Made by a program: the position numbers and the translations under genes
The notes under the pieces: model-generated
The model's database searches: none
Told to the model about the DNA's origin: nothing
Seen by the model: the letters and a program-made list of their open reading frames with translations, nothing else
In this document: in pieces, positions 33,897-41,605 of the stretch
Numbering within the stretch: the stretch's first letter is position 1
How the letters are laid out: every line of letters starts with the position of its first letter
NCBI GenBank assembly: GCA_031841125.1
Contig: CM063109.1
Coordinates: 22,291,321 to 22,355,320 of the forward strand
Length of the DNA: 64,000 bases
Reading direction: 5' to 3'
Origin: Acanthococcus lagerstroemiae
Taxonomy: Eukaryota; Arthropoda; Insecta; Hemiptera; Eriococcidae

Positions 33897-34717
33897 ATGG
33901 AAGAAGCAAAAGAACTTCATGCCCCAGTTAGGAGAAAATTTTGTCAAAGAAGAATTATAACTAAGGGTATTGATGATTTGTGGGCTGCTGATTTGTTGAT
34001 AATGGATAAATACTCAAGACAGAATAAGGTTTTTAAATATCTATTAAATGTTCTTGACACATTCTCTAAATACGTTTGGATTGAACCTCTAAAAAATAAA
34101 ACAGGTAAAAGTGTTGCTGATGCTTTTGAGAGTATTATTGTACAATCTGAGAGGAAACCATACCTACTTCATGTTGATATGGGTAGAGAATTTGTGAATG
34201 AAACTTTCAAATCTATGTTGAAAAAATATAACGTTAATATGTATCATACTTATAATGAAGAGAAATCTGCAATAATTGAACGTTTCAATAGAACACTGAA
34301 TCAAAAATTGTGAAAATTTATTTTGAGGCTAGAGACAACTTTAAGTGGTATGATATTTTACCAAATATAATAGAAGAATACAACACTAAGGATGTTCATA
34401 GAACTATAGGAATGAGACCCATTGAAGTTAATAAGAATAATGAGGAAGAAATCTTAGTAAGACTCAGCAAACAAAATAAATGTAATGCAAAGCAGTCTAA
34501 TGCTACAATTCCAAAATTTAAAGTAGGAGATAGAGTAAGAATATATGCTTATAAGAAAGTTTTTGGTAATAAATATAAGAATAATTGGACTAGAGAAATT
34601 TTTATAGTTGATAAGATTTTCTTTACAAATCCTATAACTTATTCTATCAAGGCTGAGGATGGAGAGGAAATTCTTGGTAAATTTTATAATCAGGAACTTT
34701 TGAAAACTGAATTTTAA
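33897..34717 (+). pseudogene. int: Polinton integrase (retroviral-type DDE), one frameshift
   Basis: Inserts the linear element DNA into the host genome. The first frame (33,897-34,313) has the rve core: D32 in WAADLLIMDKYS, D94 in HVDMGREF and E128 in IIERFNRTL, i.e. all three catalytic acids. The second frame (to 34,717) continues with the helical region (WYDILPNIIEEYN, then TIGMRPIEVN) and a C-terminal SH3-like DNA-binding part with KFKVGDRVRIYAYKK. The frame change is at ~34,305-34,313, directly after NRTLNQKL; a one-base loss fits best. The start is in ATGTATAAATGG. The catalytic core would still be made if the first frame is translated, but without the C-terminal domain. Confidence 0.92.
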
Positions 34718-34783
34718 TCTGCAGGATATGTTGCTGACATCAGTCAGCTTATGCTGACGCATGCATAATTTTTTATATAATAA

Positions 34784-35770
34784 ATGAATCAGGATTACAG
34801 GAAAAAATTATTTAATAATCAATTGAGTTCTTTCCCAAAACCAAAAGAGGGGGGTGGATTAGTGAATTTGGTAATTGATAATTTACCTCTTGAACTTCAT
34901 GTACCTGGATATGAATATCTTGGACCAGGTACAAATTTAGATTTGAAATTATCACAAGGTGTAAAACCAAAAAATAAATTAGATGAAGCTGCACAAAATC
35001 ATGATATAGCTTATGCTAGATCAAGTGATGTTGATAAAAGACATGAGACTGATTACAAATTATAAGAAGATGCCTGGAAGCGTGTGATTAGCTGATGATT
35101 CAGATATAGGTGAAAAAGCTGCAGCATATCTAACAGCAAATGCTATGAAAGTAAAAAGGTGGTTAGGAGCTGGTATAAAGTATCCCATTAATTTAGATGA
35201 AAAAGAGCAAAAACTGATTCTTGAAGGTATAAAACTAAGGAAACCTATCACTCTTGATTTAGATCATGAACAGTTGATTAGAACAAAAAATAGTGTCATG
35301 AATGAGACTTATTTACCTCTATCAACTTATCAAATTAAACAAATTAAGAAAGGAATCAAGCAAAAGAAACCTGTAAAATTACAACTAAAAGTCCCCCAAT
35401 TAGAATATATAAATGAAAATAATAAAACTGGTGGATTTTTACCTGCTCTATTAGAGGCTTTACCAATTATATCAGCAGTATCATCTATTGCAACTAATCT
35501 TGTAAATGCTTATAATAACAAGAAAACAAATAATAAATTAGTTGAAGAAAGGATTAAGAATAATAATACTGAAAAATAAAATTTGGATATGGGTTAAATG
35601 CAGCAGCAAAGCAGTCTCTCCATACAGCTGAAAAGGTTTCAGATTTCATTAATCATTATAAAAATGTTCAAGCAGCAGGAAAAAAATTGGGAAAAGGATT
35701 TTATGTGAATCCAATGAGAGCACAAACAAGGAAACTGAAGGTCAGGGTTTCTATATCAACTCTAAAAAAA
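34784..35770 (+). pseudogene. PLA2-like / pX-like capsid protein, broken
   Basis: The first frame (34,784-35,065) is a phospholipase A2-like domain of the parvovirus VP1 type, known also in Polintons and adintoviruses: calcium loop YLGPGT (45-50) and catalytic HDIAY (73-77). It is expected to help a particle cross membranes. The protein does not end naturally at 35,063. Recognisable text continues through stops to 35,145-35,579, with basic KVKRWLGAG and a hydrophobic GGFLPALLEALPIISAVSS segment like adenoviral pX, and in a further frame to ~35,770 with GKKLGKGFYVNP. At least two stops and one shift break it. Start context ATATAATAAATG follows the shared leader block. Confidence 0.85.
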
Positions 35771-35774
35771 AAAA

Positions 35775-36130
35775 TTGAAACTTCCTATCAAACCTTTATC
35801 TGATCTAGAGCTGGAAATGTATGCAAAAAATTTGAATATACCATATTTTCGAGGTGTTTTTATGAAAGATAAACTTCCTAATAAAATTAGAAAAAATGAA
35901 AGTATGATTATTAATTTAGATAATTCTATTGGACAAGGAACTCATTGGGTTTGCTTTTTGAAGAAAGATAAGATAATTAATTATTTTGATTCCTTTGGTG
36001 TTGAACCTCCTATTGAACTTTTGAATTATTTTAAAAACTTTGAAGTTTGTTATAATGTTGATCAAATTCAGAATTTCAATGACGTTATATATTATGTGGT
36101 CATCTTTGTTTGAATTTCCTAGCCAAATAA
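35775..36130 (+). pseudogene. Adenain-type cysteine protease, frameshifted before the catalytic Cys
   Basis: The maturation protease of Polintons and adenoviruses. The long frame carries YFRGVFMKDKLP, catalytic His in GTHWVCF (H57 counted from 35,775), the acidic partner in YFDSFG (D72) and the Gln region (~98). It then reads into a wrong frame and stops at 36,113. The expected Cys-Gly-His motif is encoded in another frame at 36,095-36,103, running to a stop at 36,128-36,130. The shift lies in the TATATTAT run at 36,087-36,094. The 5' side also lacks an ATG: a stop at 35,763 and an A11 run (35,764-35,774) sit just upstream. No active enzyme can be made. Confidence 0.9.
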
Positions 36131-36136
36131 AATCAG

Positions 36137-36526
36137 TTATTTCTTTAATTTTTTCTTCCCTATTTCTATTGAATTTGGTTGATTCAATGAATTACATATA
36201 TATTTAATTTTATCTTCAACACTTTCATTTGTTTGAATTTTATTATGTTCTTTATGCATTTTCAGTTTAGGATCTTGTAAGGAATTTATTTTTTGAGGTA
36301 TATAACTTTCAGCTATAGATAAAGAAAACTTTCCATTTGGATTTCTTGGTCTAATTATATCACTTTCCTTTCTATTATATTTTATATTATTTTCTCTTAA
36401 ATATTTTGCAACTGTATTATAATGAACCCCATATAATTTACTGAATGATCGTATGCTATTATTAGTAAAATCATAATTTTTTAAAAGCTGAAGGAATTCC
36501 ATTTTAGTTATTTTTTGTTTACTCAT
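36137..36526 (-). CDS. Helix-turn-helix DNA-binding protein, 129 aa
   Basis: Intact minus-strand gene from ATG 36,526 (context ATTATAATAAATG). Residues ~8-46 form a homeodomain-like helix-turn-helix: LLKNYDF..., NSIRSFSKLYGVHYNTVAKYL. The C-terminal two thirds are basic and polar (PRNPNGKF, PQKINSL, GKKKLKK). It ends 7 bp from the protease end, convergent. It starts opposite the next plus-strand gene, and the 144-bp space between the two starts holds the repeat TGACAAGTGA. A regulator acting on that region is a reasonable inference. One of the few unbroken genes of the element. Confidence 0.7.
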   Translation of the reverse strand: MSKQKITKMEFLQLLKNYDFTNNSIRSFSKLYGVHYNTVAKYLRENNIKYNRKESDIIRPRNPNGKFSLSIAESYIPQKINSLQDPKLKMHKEHNKIQTNESVEDKIKYICNSLNQPNSIEIGKKKLKK

Positions 36527-36554
36527 TTATTATAATTATTTTTGTGATATGTAC

Positions 36555-36634
36555 TATGACAAGTGACATAATATGTGACATGATGAATGATATGACAAGT
36601 GATAAGTGATGTGACAAGTGACATGATAAGTGAT
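36555..36634. promoter_or_regulatory. Repeated TGACAAGTGA motifs between divergent genes
   Basis: TGACAAGTGA occurs at 36,557-36,566, 36,593-36,602 and 36,612-36,621, and the variant TGATAAGTGA at 36,600-36,609 and 36,624-36,633. Further diverged units (TGTGACATGATGA, TGATAAATGATA) fill the gaps. The cluster lies between the starts of the HTH gene (-) and the 73-aa gene (+). It could be an operator array, or merely a microsatellite-like expansion. Confidence 0.55.
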
Positions 36635-36670
36635 AAATGATAAAAAATAAATTAAAATTTTTTACTATAA

Positions 36671-36892
36671 ATGGAGAAAACAAAACAAGACTTAACTTTG
36701 TCAACATTTTATGAAACAATTAAAAACATAGATGATGAAAATATAGAAAATCTAGATTTCAAGCATATTTATGAATTTACTAAAAATAATATAACTAAAA
36801 AAGTTGCTGAAAATAATATTGAGCAATTAAAACAAATGCATCAAAGATTGAATGAAGTTAATGTTCCTCCTGAAAGTAGGAAAAATTTTTAA
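36671..36892 (+). CDS. Polinton small protein, 73 aa
   Basis: Intact frame from ATG 36,671 in TTTACTATAAATGG. Charged, largely helical by composition (DDENIENLDFKHIYEFTK, then NNIEQLKQMHQRLNE). No family recognised. First gene rightward of the repeat cluster; 18 bp separate its stop from the next start, so the two may be expressed together. Confidence 0.5.
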   Translation: MEKTKQDLTLSTFYETIKNIDDENIENLDFKHIYEFTKNNITKKVAENNIEQLKQMHQRLNEVNVPPESRKNF

Positions 36893-36910
36893 AAAGTAAT
36901 TACTTACATT

Positions 36911-37330
36911 ATGAATTTAATAACCGAATCAAGGTGTAAAGATTTATTACTTGATCAATCTTGTAGTAGAATCAAAGAATATAAATCTCTTGTTGATAAA
37001 ATGGAAGAAATGTTTCAAACTGAAAGAAATGAACATAATGAGCTAAGAAAAAAACATAATGAAGAATTAAAACCTGAAAAAGTATCCCTTCCTGGTTTTT
37101 CATTATCTCTTACAACTAAACAAAATAAATTCTTAACAAATAAAGAATGTAATGATATTACAAATGAACTTGAAATTGATAAGCAGATGCTTGAAGAACG
37201 ATTTAAAAGAATAAGTGTACCTAAAGATTATAAAAACAAAGTAGATAGAGTATATCTCAAAAAAGCTGAAGAAGCGGGAAAAAATATAATTCATCAAAAA
37301 CAAAAAAAAATAACAACCTCAGATCAATAA
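36911..37330 (+). CDS. Polinton coiled-coil protein, 139 aa
   Basis: Intact frame from ATG 36,911. A heptad-like, highly charged helix spans ~20-55 (KEYKSLVDKMEEMFQTERNE), followed by a Pro/Ser patch (SLPGFSLSLTTKQ) and a basic C-terminus (IIHQKQKKITTS). No family recognised. It lies immediately upstream of the penton gene and shares its strand and composition; a structural or scaffolding role is possible but unproven. Confidence 0.5.
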   Translation: MNLITESRCKDLLLDQSCSRIKEYKSLVDKMEEMFQTERNEHNELRKKHNEELKPEKVSLPGFSLSLTTKQNKFLTNKECNDITNELEIDKQMLEERFKRISVPKDYKNKVDRVYLKKAEEAGKNIIHQKQKKITTSDQ

Positions 37331-37347
37331 ATTTTTTTTATAAATAA

Positions 37348-38052
37348 ATGGGTTTCAGTATTGAATTATCTGAAAAGTCTTCTGAGTTAGGATATCATTT
37401 AGAAGAACCAATTCACCTAGATACAGATAAAGATTGGCAAATATGTTTAACTAGTTTTGTTGTTTATAACTCAATAAATAATGTAACTGAGAAAAATAAT
37501 GAGCTCATACTCATAGATGATAATGGTATTCATGATCAAGTCACCATACCCCCTGGTACATATGAAGTAGCAGAGATTGTTGAGCAACTTAAAATGCATC
37601 CAAAATGTCAAGAAGCTAAATTCACTGTAATAATACAGGAGACAAGTCACAAAATTAAAGTACTATGTAAATATAAAAAAATAGATTTCACCTCAAGAAA
37701 GTCACTGGGACATCTTTTGGGATTTAGCAATAAACAAATTATAGAAAAAAATGTAACTGGTCATTCAGATTTAATTGTTGATATTTTTCCAGCAAATGCA
37801 ATTCGACTAAGGTGTAATCTTATTGAGTCCAATTATGAAAATGGAAAATCAAGAGGAAATATTGTCTATTCCTTTCCTCTAAATACCCCAACTGGGGAAA
37901 AAATTGTACAAATACCTGCACAACATCGATATTATCCAGTGAATACATATGAGATAAAAGAAATTTTCATTCAAATTGTTGATCAAGATAATCGTCCTAT
38001 AGACTTTGAAGGAGAAACTATTACCTTGGAGCTTTATATTAAATCTTTTTAA
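37348..38052 (+). CDS. Penton (single jelly-roll minor capsid) protein, 234 aa
   Basis: Intact frame from ATG 37,348 in TTTTTTATAAATAAATGGG. Length and motif order fit the Polinton/adintovirus penton that sits at capsid vertices: an N-terminal FSIELSEKSSELGYHL strand region, VTIPPGTYEVAEI, LGHLLGFSNKQI, a middle IRLRCNLI and a C-terminal IQIVDQDNRPIDFEGETITL that closes the jelly roll. No break is seen. It precedes the major capsid gene by 42 bp, the usual order. The only complete structural gene left in this element. Confidence 0.85.
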   Translation: MGFSIELSEKSSELGYHLEEPIHLDTDKDWQICLTSFVVYNSINNVTEKNNELILIDDNGIHDQVTIPPGTYEVAEIVEQLKMHPKCQEAKFTVIIQETSHKIKVLCKYKKIDFTSRKSLGHLLGFSNKQIIEKNVTGHSDLIVDIFPANAIRLRCNLIESNYENGKSRGNIVYSFPLNTPTGEKIVQIPAQHRYYPVNTYEIKEIFIQIVDQDNRPIDFEGETITLELYIKSF

Positions 38053-38072
38053 TTTTTTTACTTTATAAATAC

Positions 38073-38094
38073 ATCTATATAAGCTATCTGCAAC
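38073..38094 (+). promoter_or_regulatory. Leader shared by the first gene and the major capsid gene
   Basis: TATAAATACATCTATATAAG (from 38,063) and ATCTGCAACATGG match the leader of the gene at 31,410 (TATAAATACATCAGTATAAG, ATCTGCGACATGG). This pair differs from the ATAAATGG type used by the other genes, suggesting a second promoter class for two genes. Inference from similarity only. Confidence 0.5.
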
Positions 38095-38625
38095 ATGGAA
38101 CAAAATATTATTGAGAGTGAAGATTATATTGATTATAAGCCCCCAATCTCTGTTGACATAAATCAACTTAGAGGTACAATCCCAATATCTCTATATAATG
38201 AAGATATTAAGACTTGCCCACATAGGAGTTATTTAATTATTAATGGAAAATTAACGCTTAAAAAAAATAGTGATGGTACAGTTCTGAGTTCTATTGATAC
38301 AAAAAAGGTAAATTTTATTAACAATGGAATTTTGCATCTATTTAGTAGAATTAATTACTCAATTGCAGGAAATGAGATTGATTCTATTGATAACCCAGGT
38401 ATTGCAACAGCCATAAAAGGAATAGTATCTTTCAATGATGACATAGCTTATCATGATGCATGTTGGAGAATAAAATCAACTTCTACTATAATAAACAAGG
38501 ATGGGTATTTCTCTATTTTTATTCCACTTAAAGTAATTTTAGGATTTTTTGAGGATTATACAAAATATTATAATTCTTTGGTTCTTCCATTGTCAATAAT
38601 TCCCATAAACCATCAGTCCCTATGA
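38095..38625 (+). pseudogene. Major capsid protein (double jelly roll), N-terminal part only
   Basis: ATG at 38,095. The first ~158 codons show the N-terminal jelly roll of the Polinton major capsid protein: an IESEDYIDYKPP start, SYLIINGKLTLK, FSRINYSIAGNEIDSIDNPG and ACWRIKSTSTIINKDGYFSI, then IPLKVILGFFEDY. At 38,567 the sequence switches to the right terminal repeat, and the frame ends meaninglessly at 38,623. The full protein is usually several times longer, so most of the first and all of the second jelly roll are gone. The break point is the inner edge of the inverted repeat. Confidence 0.85.
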
Positions 38626-39636
38626 ATTCTATCCCATCCTCAAATTTAATATTATTATCCTTTATCCAAATAGGTTGATTACCAATAAATAGATCATCAT
38701 TTTCAACTCTTAATTCCAAATGTCCTGTCTGTCTTTATATCCTTTGAAGCATAATGTGATAAGAATTTTTGTGCAGTTCTTCCAATAACTTTAATTATGT
38801 CCTCTTTCTCTAATACCTGTGGGGGAGACTGCTTTGCTGTTGCATATTCTGGTAAGCTTTCTGACATAATTTGAGCATATTTTGGTAAGGTTTTTTGTTG
38901 TATTTCATCTGTCAGTTTCTTTAAAGGTGTGGTAATAGGTTTATATAATTCTTTCAATTCTTCTTGCTTATAGATTTTTCCTGTTCTAATAGTATCATAT
39001 TGCTCTGTTAGATTCTTTGTTGAATTTATATAATCATTAATATCTTTGTCCATGTCGCAGATATAAATCAGCTTATACTGATGTATTTATATAGAAAATT
39101 ATTTCAAATAAATGCAAACAAATGGTTCATCAGATTTATAAGCGTATTTATTTTATCGGTTCTTGCTCTGATTTAATTGCTGAAATAGTCCCCATTGAAG
39201 CTCGGTGAACGTACCGAAAAAAGGTGAGTCAGGATCTTCGGACTTGAAACCGTAAAGAATGGAATGCTGGAATTCCAGTTGAATAGTGGTAAACTAAAAT
39301 ATGATACAGGTTTTTCGGTTGAATAGTAGTATTTATTAAATGTGAGCCAGAATTTTTTTAAGAGCAGCTGCGGAGCACCGAGCACCTACAGTGCTCGGTG
39401 CTCCGCAGCTGCTAGGATTCATGAACCAATTTTGAGTTCGTTGAAGTTCATTGAGCATGTTGAAAATCGGTTTTTGAATCAATTTTGAGTTCGTTTAAGT
39501 TCATTGAGCATGCTGAAAAAGCATAATTTAAAGTAAAAAGATGAGAGAAGTAGCATGAAAAAGTGTGATACAAGCTCACATTTATTTTTCTTCGAAAAAT
39601 AAATGTGAGCTTGTATCACACTTTTTTATGACTACT
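38567..39636 (-). repeat. Polinton right terminal inverted repeat (1,070 bp)
   Basis: Reverse complement of 30,827-31,896. It carries an inverted, 3'-truncated copy of the unknown-protein gene (39,053 down to 38,567), including its frameshift, plus the GC-rich hairpin (39,363-39,413) and the terminal palindrome (39,554-39,630). Its inner edge, ATTATAATTCTTT, cuts the major capsid gene. Confidence 0.97.
39554..39630. repeat. Terminal palindrome of the Polinton, right
   Basis: Same palindrome as at 30,832-30,907, inverted: arms AAGTGTGATACAAGCTCACA / TGTGAGCTTGTATCACACTT, centre TTCTTCGAA. Confidence 0.95.
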
Positions 39637-40817
39637 TCTCCGTAACGTGAAAACGTTATCAATTTTGTTTATCCGTTCGCCTGTAAAATTTACATTTTTG
39701 CGCTGAGGTCCCTTTCTTCCTGTCAGCTCACATGTTATTTCCCTCCATAATCACTCAACCTTTTATTAAGAGGTGCACATTAGCGCTCCTACATTCCGTT
39801 CCACATCCTAATAAGTTTGATTGATTCTCTATGCCTATGTGCGTCAATAGACTTGGGCTTGTGTATAGTTGTTTTTTTTTGTTTTTTTTTTTTCAGTGAT
39901 ACTTTTGCCTCCTCTTTCCTCAGCATTGCCATTACCGGCTTTAACCGCTATTGAAAGCTGCGATACTTCACTTTTCCGCACTTTTGCAAACTACAGCGAT
40001 ACAGTTCCACGGATCACAGCATAATCGTATGATCGCTTTTCTGGAAAGATTTTTTTGCCAACGCAGCGCCGAAACAACTCGAGATTCCTCATAATCGCCG
40101 CAGATCGGTTCTCACGCCCTGATGACCCCTCTGCTCGCATCCACACCGACCCCAGATTATACTTTCTTGCCGTCATCGCCATTCCGCTCATTGTTCGCTT
40201 TCGCTCTCGGTCACTAGCATTAGCGCCCGATGATGTTAATTATTTTTCGCGGAAATCGACGCCGTCCAGCCAGTCGCCTCGCGTCGGCATCGTTTCAATT
40301 TCGCTTCGTCCTGGTCGCGCCGCAACTCGTCCGCCAATTCGCAGAAAACCGGACGCGCTATTTTTACGTACAAGATTTACCGGCCGATATAGTCGGACGA
40401 TGCGTGCAAATGTGGTCACTGGTCACGTGTCACGCGAAACGAGCTGATCGCGTTTACTATCCTAATCGGCACTTCATCAAACCGCTCTCCATCTGCGTAA
40501 TAATAGACCCGTCGCATCGTCTCGTCTGCCCGGTGAATTTACGAAGGTTAGACCTTCTTTTATAGACTTTAGAGGATAAGAAATCTTGAACGACGTCATA
40601 GAGTTTCGGACCATCGTTTCTCCAAGTAACGAGCGGCCAATCTATGGAAATTTCCGGAAGGTTCAAGGAGAAGTCGACGGGGAGGGGGCGAAATAAAAGG
40701 TCGGGCAGAGCTAACTTCCTATTTGTCGTGATCCGTCTGGCCGGTCGAGGATACGACAGAACGAATATATGCTAAGTACGTGCTACGAAGCTTATGACTG
40801 TGTAATAAAGAATTTAC
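39637..40817. other. Host intron 1, part right of the Polinton; CpG-rich 39,950-40,700
   Basis: The 39,695-39,734 segment is the right copy of the flanking inverted repeat. From ~39,950 to ~40,700 the sequence is GC- and CpG-richer than anywhere nearby and has long open frames in several phases (for example 40,055-40,447 +, 39,991-40,191 -), as expected of CpG-rich DNA. None has splice context or a motif I recognise. It may be a promoter or a regulatory part of the host gene. Confidence 0.35.
39695..39734. repeat. Flanking inverted repeat, right copy
   Basis: Reverse-complement match (two differences) to 30,648-30,686, outside the Polinton target duplication. Confidence 0.85.
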
Positions 40818-40934
40818 CTGTCGCAGTACGGGTACACGCTGTTTTCTTCTTTGCAAATATGACTGTAAAATGACTGCGGTAATGGCGAGGCACTTCCAAT
40901 CGTTCGCATCGGATCTATCTTCCTGGGGTATTCG
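40818..40934 (-). CDS. Candidate host exon 1 of the recognised set (117 nt)
   Basis: Acceptor TTTTATTGCGTTCACAG (AG at 40,936-40,935), donor GACAG|GTAAATT (GT at 40,817-40,816). In the frame that fits the next exon, the first base completes a codon, 38 codons follow (EYPRKIDPMRTIGSASPLPQ, then SFYSHICKEENSVYPYCD) and two bases remain. The peptide has a natural composition with three cysteines. A second open frame exists but would meet a stop at once in exon 2. Gene not recognised; earlier exons are not identified. Confidence 0.5.
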
Positions 40935-41605
40935 CTGTGAACGCAATAAAATCGAAATTATAAAACCTGGTCACAATTTTCGAAAATTATAATTAATTAC
41001 AAATGAGACCGTGGCCAAGGATGTATTGGGGGTTCAGTCACCTGGACTTGTTGACCCTAAAGCACAGAGGAACGCACGGAATCTTCTGTTGAAACGTGTA
41101 CAAATGAAACTTTACAGGCACAGCGCACAGCTAGCTTGTTTTCATTTACATGAAAATGAGTAGCATAATTTCAAAAACGCCTAGGTCAAAAATCTCAGTT
41201 ATTCAGGAAACAGTAAACATTGCTTAAAACAGGCTACACTGCTAGGCGGATGGGCCATAGGGCAATTCGGGCAATGCCCAGTGCGCCGCCGTCATTTTGA
41301 CGCTGCGGCGCCGGTACGTTGAAGAAAAAAAAGTATGCGTTTATAAAAAATCTCACAAAAATAAAATAAGCGTATGTTGCGACGACAATCAAAACACGTG
41401 CGGCGGCAAAGAGAAATAAAGTGATTGAAAAATTAAAATGAGCAGGCACATTTTGCGCCGATTGTCGACCAAACGTATGTGTGTGTACCCCCACCCATTT
41501 TTGGGCATACGCCTCCACGTAGCTTTTCCATTTTCTTTCATCGCTTTGCCAACCGGGGCCCCAGTTCTCTGACGAGTTCATCTCTCTATCTAGTTACTGG
41601 CCTAC
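40935..41605. other. Intron/intergenic with a possible MITE end
   Basis: 41,233-41,320 holds a GC-rich block with inverted GCCGCCGTCATTTTGACGCTGCGGC that looks like a DNA-element terminus; no partner was found. No gene supported. Confidence 0.35.

Larger units (their letters stand above)
30827..39636 (+). mobile_element. Shortened Polinton (Maverick/adintovirus-like) element, 8.8 kb
   Basis: Ends are AGTAGTC at 30,827 and GACTACT at 39,636, with 1,070-bp terminal inverted repeats. Flanks TCCCCG (30,821-30,826) and TCTCCG (39,637-39,642) form a 6-bp target duplication with one mismatch, the size known for Polintons; AG...CT ends also fit. Cargo in order (+ unless noted): unknown conserved protein, unknown protein, integrase, PLA2/pX capsid protein, protease, HTH (-), two small proteins, penton, truncated major capsid protein. 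DNA polymerase and packaging ATPase are absent; usual Polintons are about 15-20 kb. Inserted in an intron of the candidate host gene. Most genes are broken, so it is not autonomous. Confidence 0.95.

Noticed and set aside
33897..34717. Retrovirus or LTR retrotransposon integrase
   Set aside because: No long terminal direct repeats, reverse transcriptase or gag are near; the gene sits between 1,070-bp inverted repeats with capsid genes.
34784..35065. Integrated parvovirus
   Set aside because: The PLA2-like domain is parvovirus-type, but no parvoviral replication or capsid gene is near; the neighbours (integrase, adenain-type protease, penton) are those of a Polinton.
40055..40565. Overlapping plus-strand frames of 111-130 codons as a host gene
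   Set aside because: CpG-rich DNA gives open frames in several phases; no start context, splice borders or recognisable motif.
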